Made by a program: the position numbers and the translations under genes
NCBI GenBank assembly: GCA_030145715.1
Contig: JAIXHQ010000011.1
Span: forward strand, 1 to 64,000
Source of the DNA: Sphingopyxis sp.
GTDB taxonomy: Bacteria; Pseudomonadota; Alphaproteobacteria; Sphingomonadales; Sphingomonadaceae
Length of the DNA: 64,000 nt
Direction of reading: 5' to 3'
In this document: positions 30,093 to 39,602 of the stretch, piece after piece
Layout: each line of letters starts with the position of its first letter
Position numbering within the stretch: the stretch's first letter is position 1
Notes under the pieces: generated by a model
What the model saw: the letters and a program-made list of their open reading frames with translations, nothing else
Database searches by the model: none
Told to the model about the DNA's origin: nothing

Positions 30093-31481
30093 ATGTTCCG
30101 TTTGTTCAAACATTATGTGCCGCACGCCGTTGTCTGGCTGGCCCTGATCGAATTTCTGGCGCTGCTCGGTTCGGCGGAGGGCGCATGGCATCTTTATGCG
30201 CGCCAGGCCGGTTTCGATGCGGGGGATCTGGGCGATCGCTGGTTGCCGCTCGCAACGTTCGCGCTCGCCAACTCGCTCGCGATGATGGCGACGGGAATGT
30301 ATGGGAACGAGGGGCTGCGTTCGATGCGCTTTGCGACGGCGCGCCTGCTGGCGGCCATCTCGCTCGGCGTCATATTTCTCTCGGTGCTTGGTTTCCTGTT
30401 GCCGACGGCGACGCTGTGGCGGGCGAACAGCCTGTACGCGATGGTTTTCGCGATCATGGCGCTGTTCGTCATTCGCCTCGCGCTGACCCAGTCGGCGGGC
30501 ACCGACGCCTTTCGCCGCCGCATATTGGTGCTGGGCGCGGGGCCGCGCGCGGCCCGGCTGGCGGCGCTGGCCGACCAACCCGGAAGCGGGCTGGAAATGG
30601 TCGGATTCGTCGCGATGACAGGGGCCGAAAATACCGTGCAGACCGCGATTTCCCGTCAGGACATCCCCAATTTGTCCGACCATGTCGTCGCGCTTCGGGC
30701 CGGCGAGGTCGTGCTGGCGCTGGAAGAACGGCGTAACGCGCTGCCGCTGGCGGACCTGCTGCGTGTCAAGACGACGGGCGTCCATGTCAACGACATCGCG
30801 AGCTTTATCGAGCGGGAGACGGGGCGTGTCGACCTGGCGACGACCAATCCCAGCGGGCTGATATTTTCCGACGGATTTTCGGCGGGACAGCGGATTTCAA
30901 AGGTCGGCAAGCGATTGTTCGACATTCTTGCCAGCCTGATCGTGCTGATCGTCGGACTGCCGCTCATCCTGATCGCCGGGATCGCGGTCATGCTCGACAG
31001 CCGGGGACCGGTTTTTTACCGCCAGCCGCGCGTCGGCCTGTTCGGCCAGACTTATGACATCTTCAAGATCCGGTCGATGCGCACCGATGCCGAGGCGGGC
31101 GGCAAGGCCGTGTGGGCCAGTGAGAACGACCCGCGCGTCACCCGCGTCGGACGGGTCATCCGCAAATTGCGCATCGACGAATTGCCGCAGACCTGGTGCG
31201 TGCTGAAGGGCGACATGAGCTTTGTGGGCCCGCGGCCCGAACGGCCGAGCTTTGTCGACGAACTGGAAAAGAAACTGCCCTATTATGCCGAGCGGCATAT
31301 GGTGAAACCGGGCCTGACGGGATGGGCGCAGATTAATTACCCCTATGGCGCATCGGTCGAGGACGCGCGGGTCAAGCTGGAATATGACCTGTATTACGCC
31401 AAAAATTATTCGCCCTTCCTCGATCTGTTGATCCTGCTCCAGACGGTGCGTGTCGTGCTGTGGCCGGAGGGGGCCAGATAA
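30093..31481 (+). CDS. TIGR03013-type XrtA-system sugar transferase
   Basis: A 462-residue polyprenyl-phosphate sugar transferase. Four membrane helices occupy residues 10-135, a nucleotide-binding-like soluble segment follows, and a membrane helix (LFDILASLIVLIVGLPLILI, about 272-291) leads into the catalytic domain. Motifs are GPVFYRQPRVGL, FKIRSMRTDAE, RKLRIDELPQ, SFVGPRPERP and PGLTGWAQINY. It matches the EpsH/exosortase-associated TIGR03013 subfamily. It should start exopolysaccharide repeat units by moving a sugar phosphate to undecaprenyl phosphate. It heads an operon with prsK, prsR and prsT. Confidence 0.93.
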   Translation: MFRLFKHYVPHAVVWLALIEFLALLGSAEGAWHLYARQAGFDAGDLGDRWLPLATFALANSLAMMATGMYGNEGLRSMRFATARLLAAISLGVIFLSVLGFLLPTATLWRANSLYAMVFAIMALFVIRLALTQSAGTDAFRRRILVLGAGPRAARLAALADQPGSGLEMVGFVAMTGAENTVQTAISRQDIPNLSDHVVALRAGEVVLALEERRNALPLADLLRVKTTGVHVNDIASFIERETGRVDLATTNPSGLIFSDGFSAGQRISKVGKRLFDILASLIVLIVGLPLILIAGIAVMLDSRGPVFYRQPRVGLFGQTYDIFKIRSMRTDAEAGGKAVWASENDPRVTRVGRVIRKLRIDELPQTWCVLKGDMSFVGPRPERPSFVDELEKKLPYYAERHMVKPGLTGWAQINYPYGASVEDARVKLEYDLYYAKNYSPFLDLLILLQTVRVVLWPEGAR

Positions 31482-31483
31482 CC

Positions 31484-33592
31484 ATGACGGCCCTGTCCGG
31501 CCTGTCCCAGATACTGTCCGCGCTTGCACTGACAGGTTTTGCTGCCGTTACCCTGTGGCTGCTGGTGCGTGGACGCGCGCGCATGGCGGCGCTGATGCCC
31601 GCGCCGCACCTGTTGACGTTGTCCGCCGCGGCGACGGCGCTGTGGTGTGCCGCCGTCTATGCCTTTGCGCCGGGGTCGCCGCAGGCGCTGATCGTTCAGA
31701 CGCTGCGCGATGCCGCAATGCTGATCTGGCTTGGCGGGACATTCTGGTCCCGGCGGGCGCCGATGTCGCGTCCGCTGCGCCTGATCTTGCGGATGCTCGT
31801 GACCATTTGCATCCTGACGCTGGCGCTGGGGGGCATCGCGCATCTGGTCGCTGGGGCAGGGGCCGAGTCCTGGATGGGCCCGACGCTGAACTTCGCCGCC
31901 ATGCTGGTTGCGGTCGGGGGACTGCTGATCGTCGAAAGCGGTGTCCGTCACGCCGGTGCGGGGCAGCGCAAACCGGTGATGGCGGTCGCGGGCGGGTTCG
32001 CGATGCTGTGGGCATATGAACTGAATGCCCAGTTCATCGGCGCGCTGACCGGAGAGGCGGCGACGACGTTGATCGGCCTGCTTCCCGCCGTCGCGCTGGT
32101 GATGCTGCCGACCTATATCATCGCCGCGATGGATGTGGGCCGGGAGCGGATACAGCTTTCGCGGACGGCGGCGATGCGGACCTTGCTGTTGCTGGGCGCC
32201 GCCGCCTATCTGATCCTGATCGGCCTCGCGGGCGCCTTTGCGCGGATGGTCGGCGGGGATTATGCCGTGTTGGCACAGGCGATCTCGCTGGTCGTCGCCC
32301 TCGTCGCGGGCGGCGTTTTGCTTGGATCGTCGCGCGCGCGCGCCTGGCTGTCGGTGATGATCTCGAAACATTTCTTCGAACATCGCTATGACTATCGCGC
32401 CGAATGGATGCGCTTCACCGCAACGCTGGGACAGGGGGACGACGAGGAAGACCGGAACCTGGATCGCCGGGTTGCCAAGGCGCTGGCCCAACTGACCGGC
32501 AGCCCGGCGGCGCTGCTGATGTTGCCCGGCGCATCGGGCGGATTTCGCGTCGCCGAGCAATGGCACTGGCCGACCGACATCGCGGACGACGCTGTCTTGT
32601 CGCTCCGAACGGCCTTCATGTTGCAGGAAACGCGCTATATCGTCGATCTCGATGCACAGCGTCGCGGGCAGACGGTCGAGGATATGGCCATTCCCGAATG
32701 GCTGGTCGCCGACGCCGGCGCCTGGGTTGTCGTGCCGGTCCTGCATTTCCATCGGATGATCGCGGTGGCGGTTCTGCATCGCCCCGCCGTATCGCGGTCG
32801 CTCGATTGGGAAGACCTCGACGTGTTGCGCATCGCCGGGCAGCAGGCCGCGAGCTACCTCGCCGAATCGCAGAGCCAGGCAGCACTGTCGGAGGCCCGCC
32901 GCTTCGACGAATTCAACCGCCGCTTTGCGTTCATCATGCACGACATAAAGAATCTGGCGAGCCAGATCGGCCTGCTCGCGCGCAATGCCGAACGCCACGC
33001 CGACAAGGCCGACTTTCGCGCGGACATGATCGCGACGCTGAAAATTTCGGCCGAGCGGCTCAGCGACCTGCTTGTCCGCCTGTCGCCACGCCAGCGCGGG
33101 CCGGCGGCAGAGGCGGGGCGGATATTGGTCGAACCGACCCTCGATGACATCGCCACGGAAATGCGACCGCGCCGCGCCCTGTTCATAGGCTGTCAGGCCG
33201 GGCTGTCGGCATGGGCCGACGCGCGATCGATCCGGCAGATCGTCCAGCATCTGGTCGCCAATGCGATCGAAGCGTCGGACGCCGACGCCCCGGTTCAGAT
33301 TGTCGCCGCCGCGGAGCAGGGGCGTGTCCGCATCGACGTGATCGATCAGGGATGCGGCATGACGCGCGGATTTATCCGTGACGAATTGTTCAAGCCCTTT
33401 GTGTCGACCCGTGAAGGCGGCTTTGGACTTGGCGCGTTCGAGGCATTGCAGATCGCCAAGGCGATGAACGGCGCGATCGAGGTGGTGAGCGAACCGGGGA
33501 GCGGCAGCAAATTTACCCTTTGGCTGCCGATTGCCGATGAAATGGGCGAACCGGGCGCCCACCAGAATATGATGAAGGTGGCATCCAAATGA
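31484..33592 (+). CDS. prsK: XrtA/PEP-CTERM system histidine kinase PrsK
   Basis: A 702-residue membrane histidine kinase matching PrsK (TIGR02916). About eight to nine membrane helices lie in the first 290 residues and a GAF-like domain follows. The phosphoacceptor is His486 in MHDIKNLASQ, an unusual H-box shared by this family. The ATPase domain has an N box (LVANAIEASD), VIDQGCGM and a GFGLGAFEALQIAK G box. The start at 31484, three bases after the glycosyltransferase stop, has GGAGGGGG upstream. It overlaps prsR by four bases (ATGA) and is its presumed partner. Confidence 0.93.
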   Translation: MTALSGLSQILSALALTGFAAVTLWLLVRGRARMAALMPAPHLLTLSAAATALWCAAVYAFAPGSPQALIVQTLRDAAMLIWLGGTFWSRRAPMSRPLRLILRMLVTICILTLALGGIAHLVAGAGAESWMGPTLNFAAMLVAVGGLLIVESGVRHAGAGQRKPVMAVAGGFAMLWAYELNAQFIGALTGEAATTLIGLLPAVALVMLPTYIIAAMDVGRERIQLSRTAAMRTLLLLGAAAYLILIGLAGAFARMVGGDYAVLAQAISLVVALVAGGVLLGSSRARAWLSVMISKHFFEHRYDYRAEWMRFTATLGQGDDEEDRNLDRRVAKALAQLTGSPAALLMLPGASGGFRVAEQWHWPTDIADDAVLSLRTAFMLQETRYIVDLDAQRRGQTVEDMAIPEWLVADAGAWVVVPVLHFHRMIAVAVLHRPAVSRSLDWEDLDVLRIAGQQAASYLAESQSQAALSEARRFDEFNRRFAFIMHDIKNLASQIGLLARNAERHADKADFRADMIATLKISAERLSDLLVRLSPRQRGPAAEAGRILVEPTLDDIATEMRPRRALFIGCQAGLSAWADARSIRQIVQHLVANAIEASDADAPVQIVAAAEQGRVRIDVIDQGCGMTRGFIRDELFKPFVSTREGGFGLGAFEALQIAKAMNGAIEVVSEPGSGSKFTLWLPIADEMGEPGAHQNMMKVASK

Positions 33593-34977
33593 GCGACAGC
33601 GGGACCAACCTGCGCAAACTTCTGGTCGTAGAGGACGATCCGGGGCTGCAAACCCAGCTCAAATGGGCGTATGAGGATTATCAGGTTTTCGTCGCGGGCG
33701 ACCATGACACGGCGATCGACCTGCTGCGCGCGGAAGAACCCGACGTTGTCACGCTGGACCTTGGCTTGCCGCCCGATCCCGACGGCACACGCGAGGGGTT
33801 CCGGACACTGAAGGCTATCGTCGAGGCCAAGCCCGATACCAAGGTCATCGTCGTGTCGGGCCATGGCGAACGGGCAAGTGCCCTGACCGCGATCGGCAGC
33901 GGCGCCTGGGACTTTTATCAAAAGCCGATCGACATCGAGGAATTGCGGATGATCGTTGCCCGCGCCTTTCATGTTCGCGAACTGGAGGTTGAGAATGCGC
34001 GGCTGGCCGGACAGGGCGCCAGCGACAACCGGGTTCTGGGCGGCATGATTAGCGGCGCCCCGGAAATGCAGAAGGTCGCGCGGACGATCGAGCGCGTCGC
34101 AAATCTGGATGTCAGCGTGATGCTGTTGGGGGCGAGCGGGACCGGCAAAGAGCTGCTCGCGCGCGGACTGCACGAGGCGAGCGGTCGGCGCAACGGTGCC
34201 TTCGTGGCGATCAACTGCGCCGCGATTCCGGAAAACCTGCTTGAAAGCGAATTGTTCGGGCATGAAAAGGGCGCGTTCACCGGCGCGGTCAAGACGACCG
34301 AGGGCAAGATCGAACTGGCGCATGGCGGGACGCTGTTCCTCGATGAAGTGGGCGACATTCCGCTGCCGTTGCAGGTCAAGCTGCTGCGTTTCCTGCAGGA
34401 ACGGACGATCGAGCGGATCGGCGGGCGCAAGGCGATCGCGGTCGATACGCGCATCGTGTGCGCGACGCACCGCGACCTTGACGCGATGATCGCGGAACAG
34501 AGTTTTCGCGACGATCTTTATTACCGGCTGGCCGAAATGGTGGTGAAGATCCCCTCGCTTGCGGAGCGGCCGGGCGATGCCGTTCTGCTGGCGCGCCACT
34601 TCCTGCATCAATATGCACCCGCGATGAATCCTGCCGTGCGCGGCTTTGCCCCCGATGCGCTGCACGCGGTCGACGAGGCGCGCTGGCCCGGCAATGTTCG
34701 CGAGCTGGAAAATCGTATCAAGCGCGCGGTCATCATGGCCGACGGTAAGCTGGTGACGCGGCAGGATCTGGATATGGCGAGCCGGGAGGGGGCGGACGAC
34801 GGCACGGGTGACGAGGCATGGCTGAACCTGCGCAGCGCGCGTGAAGCGGCCGATCGGGTCGCGATCCGCCGCGCGATGACGCAGAGTGAGGGGAATATCT
34901 CGCTCGCGGCCAAATTGCTGGGGATCAGTCGGCCGACGCTGTACGATCTGCTTAAACAATATCGGATGCAGGCCTGA
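33589..34977 (+). CDS. prsR: PEP-CTERM-box sigma-54 response regulator PrsR
   Basis: A 462-residue NtrC-like regulator matching PrsR (TIGR02915). The receiver has Asp57 in VVTLDLGLP. The AAA+ domain has GASGTGKE as Walker A, an intact GAFTGA loop at residues 228-233 and LFLDEVGDIP as Walker B. A Fis-type helix-turn-helix ends the protein (SLAAKLLGISRPTLYDLLKQY). Family members activate sigma-54 promoters of exosortase-linked exopolysaccharide genes. It is cotranscribed with prsK and prsT. The intact GAFTGA contrasts with the regulator at 50405. Confidence 0.95.
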   Translation: MSDSGTNLRKLLVVEDDPGLQTQLKWAYEDYQVFVAGDHDTAIDLLRAEEPDVVTLDLGLPPDPDGTREGFRTLKAIVEAKPDTKVIVVSGHGERASALTAIGSGAWDFYQKPIDIEELRMIVARAFHVRELEVENARLAGQGASDNRVLGGMISGAPEMQKVARTIERVANLDVSVMLLGASGTGKELLARGLHEASGRRNGAFVAINCAAIPENLLESELFGHEKGAFTGAVKTTEGKIELAHGGTLFLDEVGDIPLPLQVKLLRFLQERTIERIGGRKAIAVDTRIVCATHRDLDAMIAEQSFRDDLYYRLAEMVVKIPSLAERPGDAVLLARHFLHQYAPAMNPAVRGFAPDALHAVDEARWPGNVRELENRIKRAVIMADGKLVTRQDLDMASREGADDGTGDEAWLNLRSAREAADRVAIRRAMTQSEGNISLAAKLLGISRPTLYDLLKQYRMQA

Positions 34978-36825
34978 ATGGAGCCAAGGCGGTTCTGGAC
35001 CGGCGCGCTGCTGATCGGGGCGATGATACTCGCGGGCTGCGATGGCGCGCGTCCAGCGACGCCGCGGTCGGCGCTCGAACAGCGGCGGACCGCATTGCAG
35101 GACGCAATCGCGGACAATCCGAACGCGATCGCCCAGCGCGTCCAACTCGCGCGTGTCGCGATCGCGCTGGGCGACGGCGTGGGCGCCGAAGCGGAAGTCA
35201 GGGGCGCGATCGATGCAGGGGCAAAGGTGGAGGCGTTGCGCCCGCTGCTCGCGCGTGCCTATGCGATGCAGGGTGAAAACGCCCGCGCGCTCGAAACGCT
35301 CGATTCCGGTCCGGTCATTCCCGAAATGGCGGGGGAGGCGGCCTGGGTGGCGGGCGACGTGCATCTGGACGATGGCAACCTGGGAGCCGCGCGAGAAGCC
35401 TATGACCGCGCGGTCCACGAATTGCCGCGCAGTTCGGCGCTGTGGGTCGATGTCGCCCGCTTTCGCAACGCCAACGCCGATACGCTCGGCGCGCGCGACG
35501 CCGTCGATTATGCGATCGAACTCGACAAGGCGAACGGCAGGGCGCTGGCCTTCAAGGCCGATCTGGTGCGGACGCAGGAGGGGCTGGGCGCTTCGCTCGG
35601 ATGGTATGATCAGGCGCTGAAGGCGGATCCCGACAATGCCGACACCCTGATCGAACAGGCGGCAACGCTGGGCGACGTCGGCCGTTATCGCGACATGCTG
35701 TCGGCGCTGCGCCACGCTGCGACGCTGATGCCGGGCAATCCGCGCATCTATTATCTGCAGGCGGTGCTGGCGGCGCGCGCGGACAATTACCCGCTCGCCC
35801 GCAGTCTGCTGCAACGGACGCGCGGAGAACTCGATGAAGAACCCGCGTTCATGTTGCTGAGCGCGATCGTCGAACTGGAACTTGGCGGCGAAGCGGTCGC
35901 GGCGACCTGGGCCGAAAGGCTGTTGGCCGACCAGCCCGGCAATTTTACCGCGCGCCGGATTCTGGCCGCCGCGGACTGGGCCGATGGCGACGCCGACGGC
36001 GCCATCATGTCGCTGCGTCCGATCATCGATCGCCCCGACGCCGATAGCTGGTCGCTGCTGCTCGCTGCACGGGTTGCCGCCGAACTGGGTCGCGGCGGGG
36101 AATCGGCGAACTATCTGGCGCGCGCCGCGATGCTGACGCGCGGCGAGGCGACGCCGTTCGCCGCCAATGACGACTACGGCTTGCTGACGATCGCGGCGGA
36201 TGGCGATCCGCTCAACCCCGCGAAGGTCATACCGGCCATTTCGGCGGACATATCCAGCGGTAATGGTCGCCGGGCGATCGACCGCGCCACCAGGCTGCGC
36301 GACGCCAACCGGGGTGTCGTCGACGCGCATATCCTGCTGGGCGACGCGGCGCTGTCGGGCGGACAATATGATCTGGCTATCCAGTCCTATCGCGCCGCCC
36401 GCGATCTGGACGGCGGCGAGCGAGCCGCATTGCGGCTTGCCAACGCGCTCTTTCGGGCCGGGGATGTTGCCGGGTCGGGGGCCGCCATCCTCGCGCTGCG
36501 CGACAGCCAGCCATCGAGTATCGCCGCTGACAGGCTGGCCGGGCATCTGGCCATGGACATCGAGCATTGGGACCAGGCGATAGCGCATTTCGAGCGGGTG
36601 CGCAGCCGGATCGGCGATCGCGACGTGGTGATTTTGCGCGAACTGGCGCGAGCATGGGCTGCGAAGGGCGATGTCGATCGCGCGCTGCCGCTGATCGATC
36701 GCGCCTATCGATTACAGCCGCTGAACGCCGGTATCATGAATTTTTATGCCGACCTTCTCGACAAGCGAGGGTCGGCGCAGGCGGCGGCGGACCTGCGCGA
36801 CAAGGCGGCGCAGATCGGCCGCTGA
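34978..36825 (+). CDS. prsT: XrtA/PEP-CTERM system TPR lipoprotein PrsT
   Basis: A 615-residue TPR protein matching PrsT (TIGR02917), though shorter than the roughly 900-residue form of some species. The lipoprotein signal has the lipobox LAGC with Cys21. TPR-like helices run from about residue 45 to the end (for example AREAYDRAVHELPRSSALWV and LGWYDQALKADPDNADTLI). It is likely tethered in the periplasm and takes part in exopolysaccharide or exosortase-related assembly. Its ATG begins directly after the prsR stop codon. Confidence 0.9.
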   Translation: MEPRRFWTGALLIGAMILAGCDGARPATPRSALEQRRTALQDAIADNPNAIAQRVQLARVAIALGDGVGAEAEVRGAIDAGAKVEALRPLLARAYAMQGENARALETLDSGPVIPEMAGEAAWVAGDVHLDDGNLGAAREAYDRAVHELPRSSALWVDVARFRNANADTLGARDAVDYAIELDKANGRALAFKADLVRTQEGLGASLGWYDQALKADPDNADTLIEQAATLGDVGRYRDMLSALRHAATLMPGNPRIYYLQAVLAARADNYPLARSLLQRTRGELDEEPAFMLLSAIVELELGGEAVAATWAERLLADQPGNFTARRILAAADWADGDADGAIMSLRPIIDRPDADSWSLLLAARVAAELGRGGESANYLARAAMLTRGEATPFAANDDYGLLTIAADGDPLNPAKVIPAISADISSGNGRRAIDRATRLRDANRGVVDAHILLGDAALSGGQYDLAIQSYRAARDLDGGERAALRLANALFRAGDVAGSGAAILALRDSQPSSIAADRLAGHLAMDIEHWDQAIAHFERVRSRIGDRDVVILRELARAWAAKGDVDRALPLIDRAYRLQPLNAGIMNFYADLLDKRGSAQAAADLRDKAAQIGR

Positions 36826-36830
36826 TCGTC

Positions 36831-37178
36831 TCAGGCGTCGGTAAGGTTGAGCAGGCTGCGGGCATCGAGCCCGATCCGACGCATCTGATCGGCAACCGGG
36901 GGCCAGACATTCGTCAGGAAATCGGCGCGCATCAGGTCGCGAAGCCGCTCGGTCGCGCCCTCGGCGACAAACATGCCGACGCCGCGCTTGACCGTCACCA
37001 GCCCTTCGTCCTGAAAGGTCTGATACGCCTTGGCCACAGTCAGCGGATTGGCGCCTTCCTCTGCGGCCAGCGATCGGACCGACGGCAACATGTCGCCATC
37101 GCGAAAACTGCCGTCGAGGATCGCGTTCGCGATGACATCGCGCAGACGCTGATAAACCGGTTTTGACTGATCGAGCAT
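36831..37178 (-). CDS. GntR-family regulator, YtrA type
   Basis: A 115-residue GntR regulator with an N-terminal winged helix (PVYQRLRDVIANAILDG; PSVRSLAAEEGANPLTVAKAYQTFQDEGLV) and only a short helical tail, as in the YtrA subfamily. YtrA-type regulators usually control ABC transporters or adjacent operons. No ABC transporter is next to it here; the nearest upstream gene is the nitroreductase on the same strand. It converges with prsT, five bases between stops. Confidence 0.92.
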   Translation of the reverse strand: MLDQSKPVYQRLRDVIANAILDGSFRDGDMLPSVRSLAAEEGANPLTVAKAYQTFQDEGLVTVKRGVGMFVAEGATERLRDLMRADFLTNVWPPVADQMRRIGLDARSLLNLTDA

Positions 37179-37249
37179 GGCGCCTTAATGCCATAAGACA
37201 GCAGCACAGTCAAATGCCGCTTGTTACAACAAATACTAGTGATGCGTAA

Positions 37250-37831
37250 CTAAATTTCCCATTCGCGAACAACGTCGTTATATTCGGGCCTGGGACGCTC
37301 ATCCAGATCGCGCGCGGCGGTGCCGATGAAAAAATAGCCGACGATCGTATCACCCTCGCCGGCGCCAAATGCCGCCGCGACGTCGGGACTGTAGGCGGCC
37401 CAGCCGGTCAGCCAACTGCCGACGAACCCGTGGGCATGGGCGGCATGGAGCAGGTTCATGCCCACCGCTCCCGCCGACATCTGTTGTTCCCAGGCCGGAA
37501 TCTTGCTGTCGGACATGGGGGTCGAGAGCAACACCAACAGCGTCGGCGCCTGATGCGCGAATTGGTCGAGCGGCGAAAGGTCGAGGCCCGCAGCGCCCGG
37601 ATTTTCCTTTATCCACGCGGCCTTGAGCAGCGCCGCAAAGGCTTCGCGCTGATCGGCGGCGATGGTGACGATGCGCCACGGCGCCAGCTTTCCATGATCG
37701 GGCGTGCGCAGCGCGAGGGCGATAATATCGCGGAGTTTCTGCGCATCCGGGCCCGGCGCGATCATGTCGCGCGCCTTTCCGGATCGGCGGGTGGCAAGGT
37801 GGGCGCGGAGCGAAGAGGTGTCGTTGAACAT
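37250..37831 (-). CDS. nitroreductase family protein
   Basis: A 193-residue FMN-dependent nitroreductase-like protein of the YdjA branch. The N-terminal HLATRRSGKARDM carries the FMN-contacting RRS motif, TPDHGKLAPWRIVTI is a family signature, and MNLLHAAHAHGFVGSWLTGW forms the second half of the flavin site. It would reduce quinone or nitro compounds with NAD(P)H. The ATG at 37831 (MFNDTSSL) gives the usual length; the frame is open further upstream, where the translation is not protein-like. It diverges from the POT transporter. Confidence 0.88.
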   Translation of the reverse strand: MFNDTSSLRAHLATRRSGKARDMIAPGPDAQKLRDIIALALRTPDHGKLAPWRIVTIAADQREAFAALLKAAWIKENPGAAGLDLSPLDQFAHQAPTLLVLLSTPMSDSKIPAWEQQMSAGAVGMNLLHAAHAHGFVGSWLTGWAAYSPDVAAAFGAGEGDTIVGYFFIGTAARDLDERPRPEYNDVVREWEI

Positions 37832-38013
37832 CGTTGGCCATGTGGCGTTTTCGACGCATTTGCGCAAGTGATGGGACCAATTCTCAATAATTATCGGGCG
37901 GCCCAAAACGGTTTCCGACGTAATTAGATTCTTCCCATACGCAATTTTCGCGCTAGGTTGCGCCCATCTGCCCCATTTCGAGGGCCTATAACCATATCCA
38001 GGGAAGGGTCGCC

Positions 38014-39600
38014 ATGACCAAAGCCTATGCCCAGCACGGGGATGCCGCCGGGACGTTCCTCGGCCACCCAAAGGGCCTTTTCGTTCTGTTCTTTGCCGAG
38101 ATGTGGGAGCGGTTTTCCTATTACGGGATGCGCGCGCTCCTCATTTTCTACCTGACGAAGCACTGGCTGTTTTCGGACGGGGAATCCGGGGTCATCTATG
38201 GTGCCTACACGGCGCTGGTTTACATAACCCCGGTGCTTGGCGGTTATCTGGCGGATCGATGGCTGGGGCAACGAAAGGCCGTCCTGTATGGCGCCATATT
38301 GCTGACATTCGGGCATTTCCTGATGGGATTTGAGGGGAATGGCGGACAAGACGCGGCAAGTCTCAATATCTTTTGGCTCGCGCTGGCCTTCATCATCGTC
38401 GGCTCCGGGTTTCTAAAGGCCAATATCTCGGTGATCGTGGGGCAGCTTTATCCGCGCACCGACGTCCGCCGCGACGGCGCCTATACGATTTTCTACATGG
38501 GAATTAACCTGGGCGCGGCGCTGGGTTCGCTGCTCTGCGGCTATCTGGGTGAAACCTATGGTTGGGCTTACGGCTTTGGCGCGGCAGGTTTTGGCATGTT
38601 GCTCGGCCTGATCGTCTTCGTGATCTTCAAGCCGTTGCTGTTGGGGCGCGGCGAGCCGGAGAATCCGGGGCTTCTCGAAGAGAAAAAGTTCGGCATCAAG
38701 TTCGAATGGCTGCTCTACATCGTGGGTCTGGTCGCCGTTGCCGTTTGCTGGTGGATGGTTCAAAATCAGTCGCTGGTGGGCAGTTTGCTGGGCGTGGCGG
38801 GAGCGATCCTGGTCACTTATGTCATTGGCACGGCGGTCATCAAATTGCCTTCCGAAGATCGCGATCGCATCTTTGCGGCGATGTTCCTCATCATGGGATC
38901 GATCCTGTTCTGGGCGCTTTTCGAACAGGCTGGTTCGTCGCTCAACCTTTTCACCGACCGTTATGTCGATCGCGGCGGTGTGCCCGCTTCGGTGTTCCAG
39001 TCGGTCAACGCCATTTATATCGTCCTGCTTGCTCCGCTGTTCGCGGGGTTGTGGACGTGGCTCGGTCGCCGCAACATGGAACCGTCGGCGCCGGTGAAGT
39101 TCGGCCTTGCGATGCTTCAGCTCGGGCTTGGCTTCTTCGTCCTGAAATGGGGCGCAGAGGCGGTCGGCATGGAAAATGCCACGCCCGTCCTGTTCATCTT
39201 CCTGATCTATCTGCTCCACACGACCGGCGAGCTTTGCCTGTCGCCCGTGGGCCTCAGCGCGATGAACCGCCTGGCTCCGGCCCATATGGCAAGCCTTATC
39301 ATGGGCACCTGGTTCTTTGCGTCGGCGACCGGCAATTTTGCCGCGGGCTTGATCGCGTCGGCCACGGGTTCGGAAAAGGCGAGCGGCGAGGGTGCGGGCA
39401 AGGCGCTTGTCCTCGATGTTTATAGCACGATCGGCCTGTGGGCGATCGGCTTTGGCATCCTTGTGATACTGGTTTCGCCGCTCGTCAAAAAGCTGATGCA
39501 CCTCGACACGCTGCGCGATGCCGACAGCGAAATCGCCGGGCAGAGCGAGATTGGGGAGCCACAGGCCGCGGGTATCCATCCCGAATCCAAGGGGGCGTAA
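38014..39600 (+). CDS. POT-family proton-dependent oligopeptide transporter
   Basis: A 528-residue POT/PTR2 (DtpT-like) transporter with about 14 membrane helices. The ExxER-like motif is FFAEMWERFSYYGMRALLIFYL, GAYTALVYITPVLGGYLADRW holds the PTR2 signature, and FYMGINLGAALGSLLCGYLGE is the second signature. It imports di- and tripeptides with protons. AGGGAAGGG precedes the ATG at 38014. The two downstream amidohydrolase genes follow by 2 bases and a 4-base overlap, so peptide uptake and hydrolysis are likely one operon. Confidence 0.96.
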   Translation: MTKAYAQHGDAAGTFLGHPKGLFVLFFAEMWERFSYYGMRALLIFYLTKHWLFSDGESGVIYGAYTALVYITPVLGGYLADRWLGQRKAVLYGAILLTFGHFLMGFEGNGGQDAASLNIFWLALAFIIVGSGFLKANISVIVGQLYPRTDVRRDGAYTIFYMGINLGAALGSLLCGYLGETYGWAYGFGAAGFGMLLGLIVFVIFKPLLLGRGEPENPGLLEEKKFGIKFEWLLYIVGLVAVAVCWWMVQNQSLVGSLLGVAGAILVTYVIGTAVIKLPSEDRDRIFAAMFLIMGSILFWALFEQAGSSLNLFTDRYVDRGGVPASVFQSVNAIYIVLLAPLFAGLWTWLGRRNMEPSAPVKFGLAMLQLGLGFFVLKWGAEAVGMENATPVLFIFLIYLLHTTGELCLSPVGLSAMNRLAPAHMASLIMGTWFFASATGNFAAGLIASATGSEKASGEGAGKALVLDVYSTIGLWAIGFGILVILVSPLVKKLMHLDTLRDADSEIAGQSEIGEPQAAGIHPESKGA

Positions 39601-39602
39601 TC

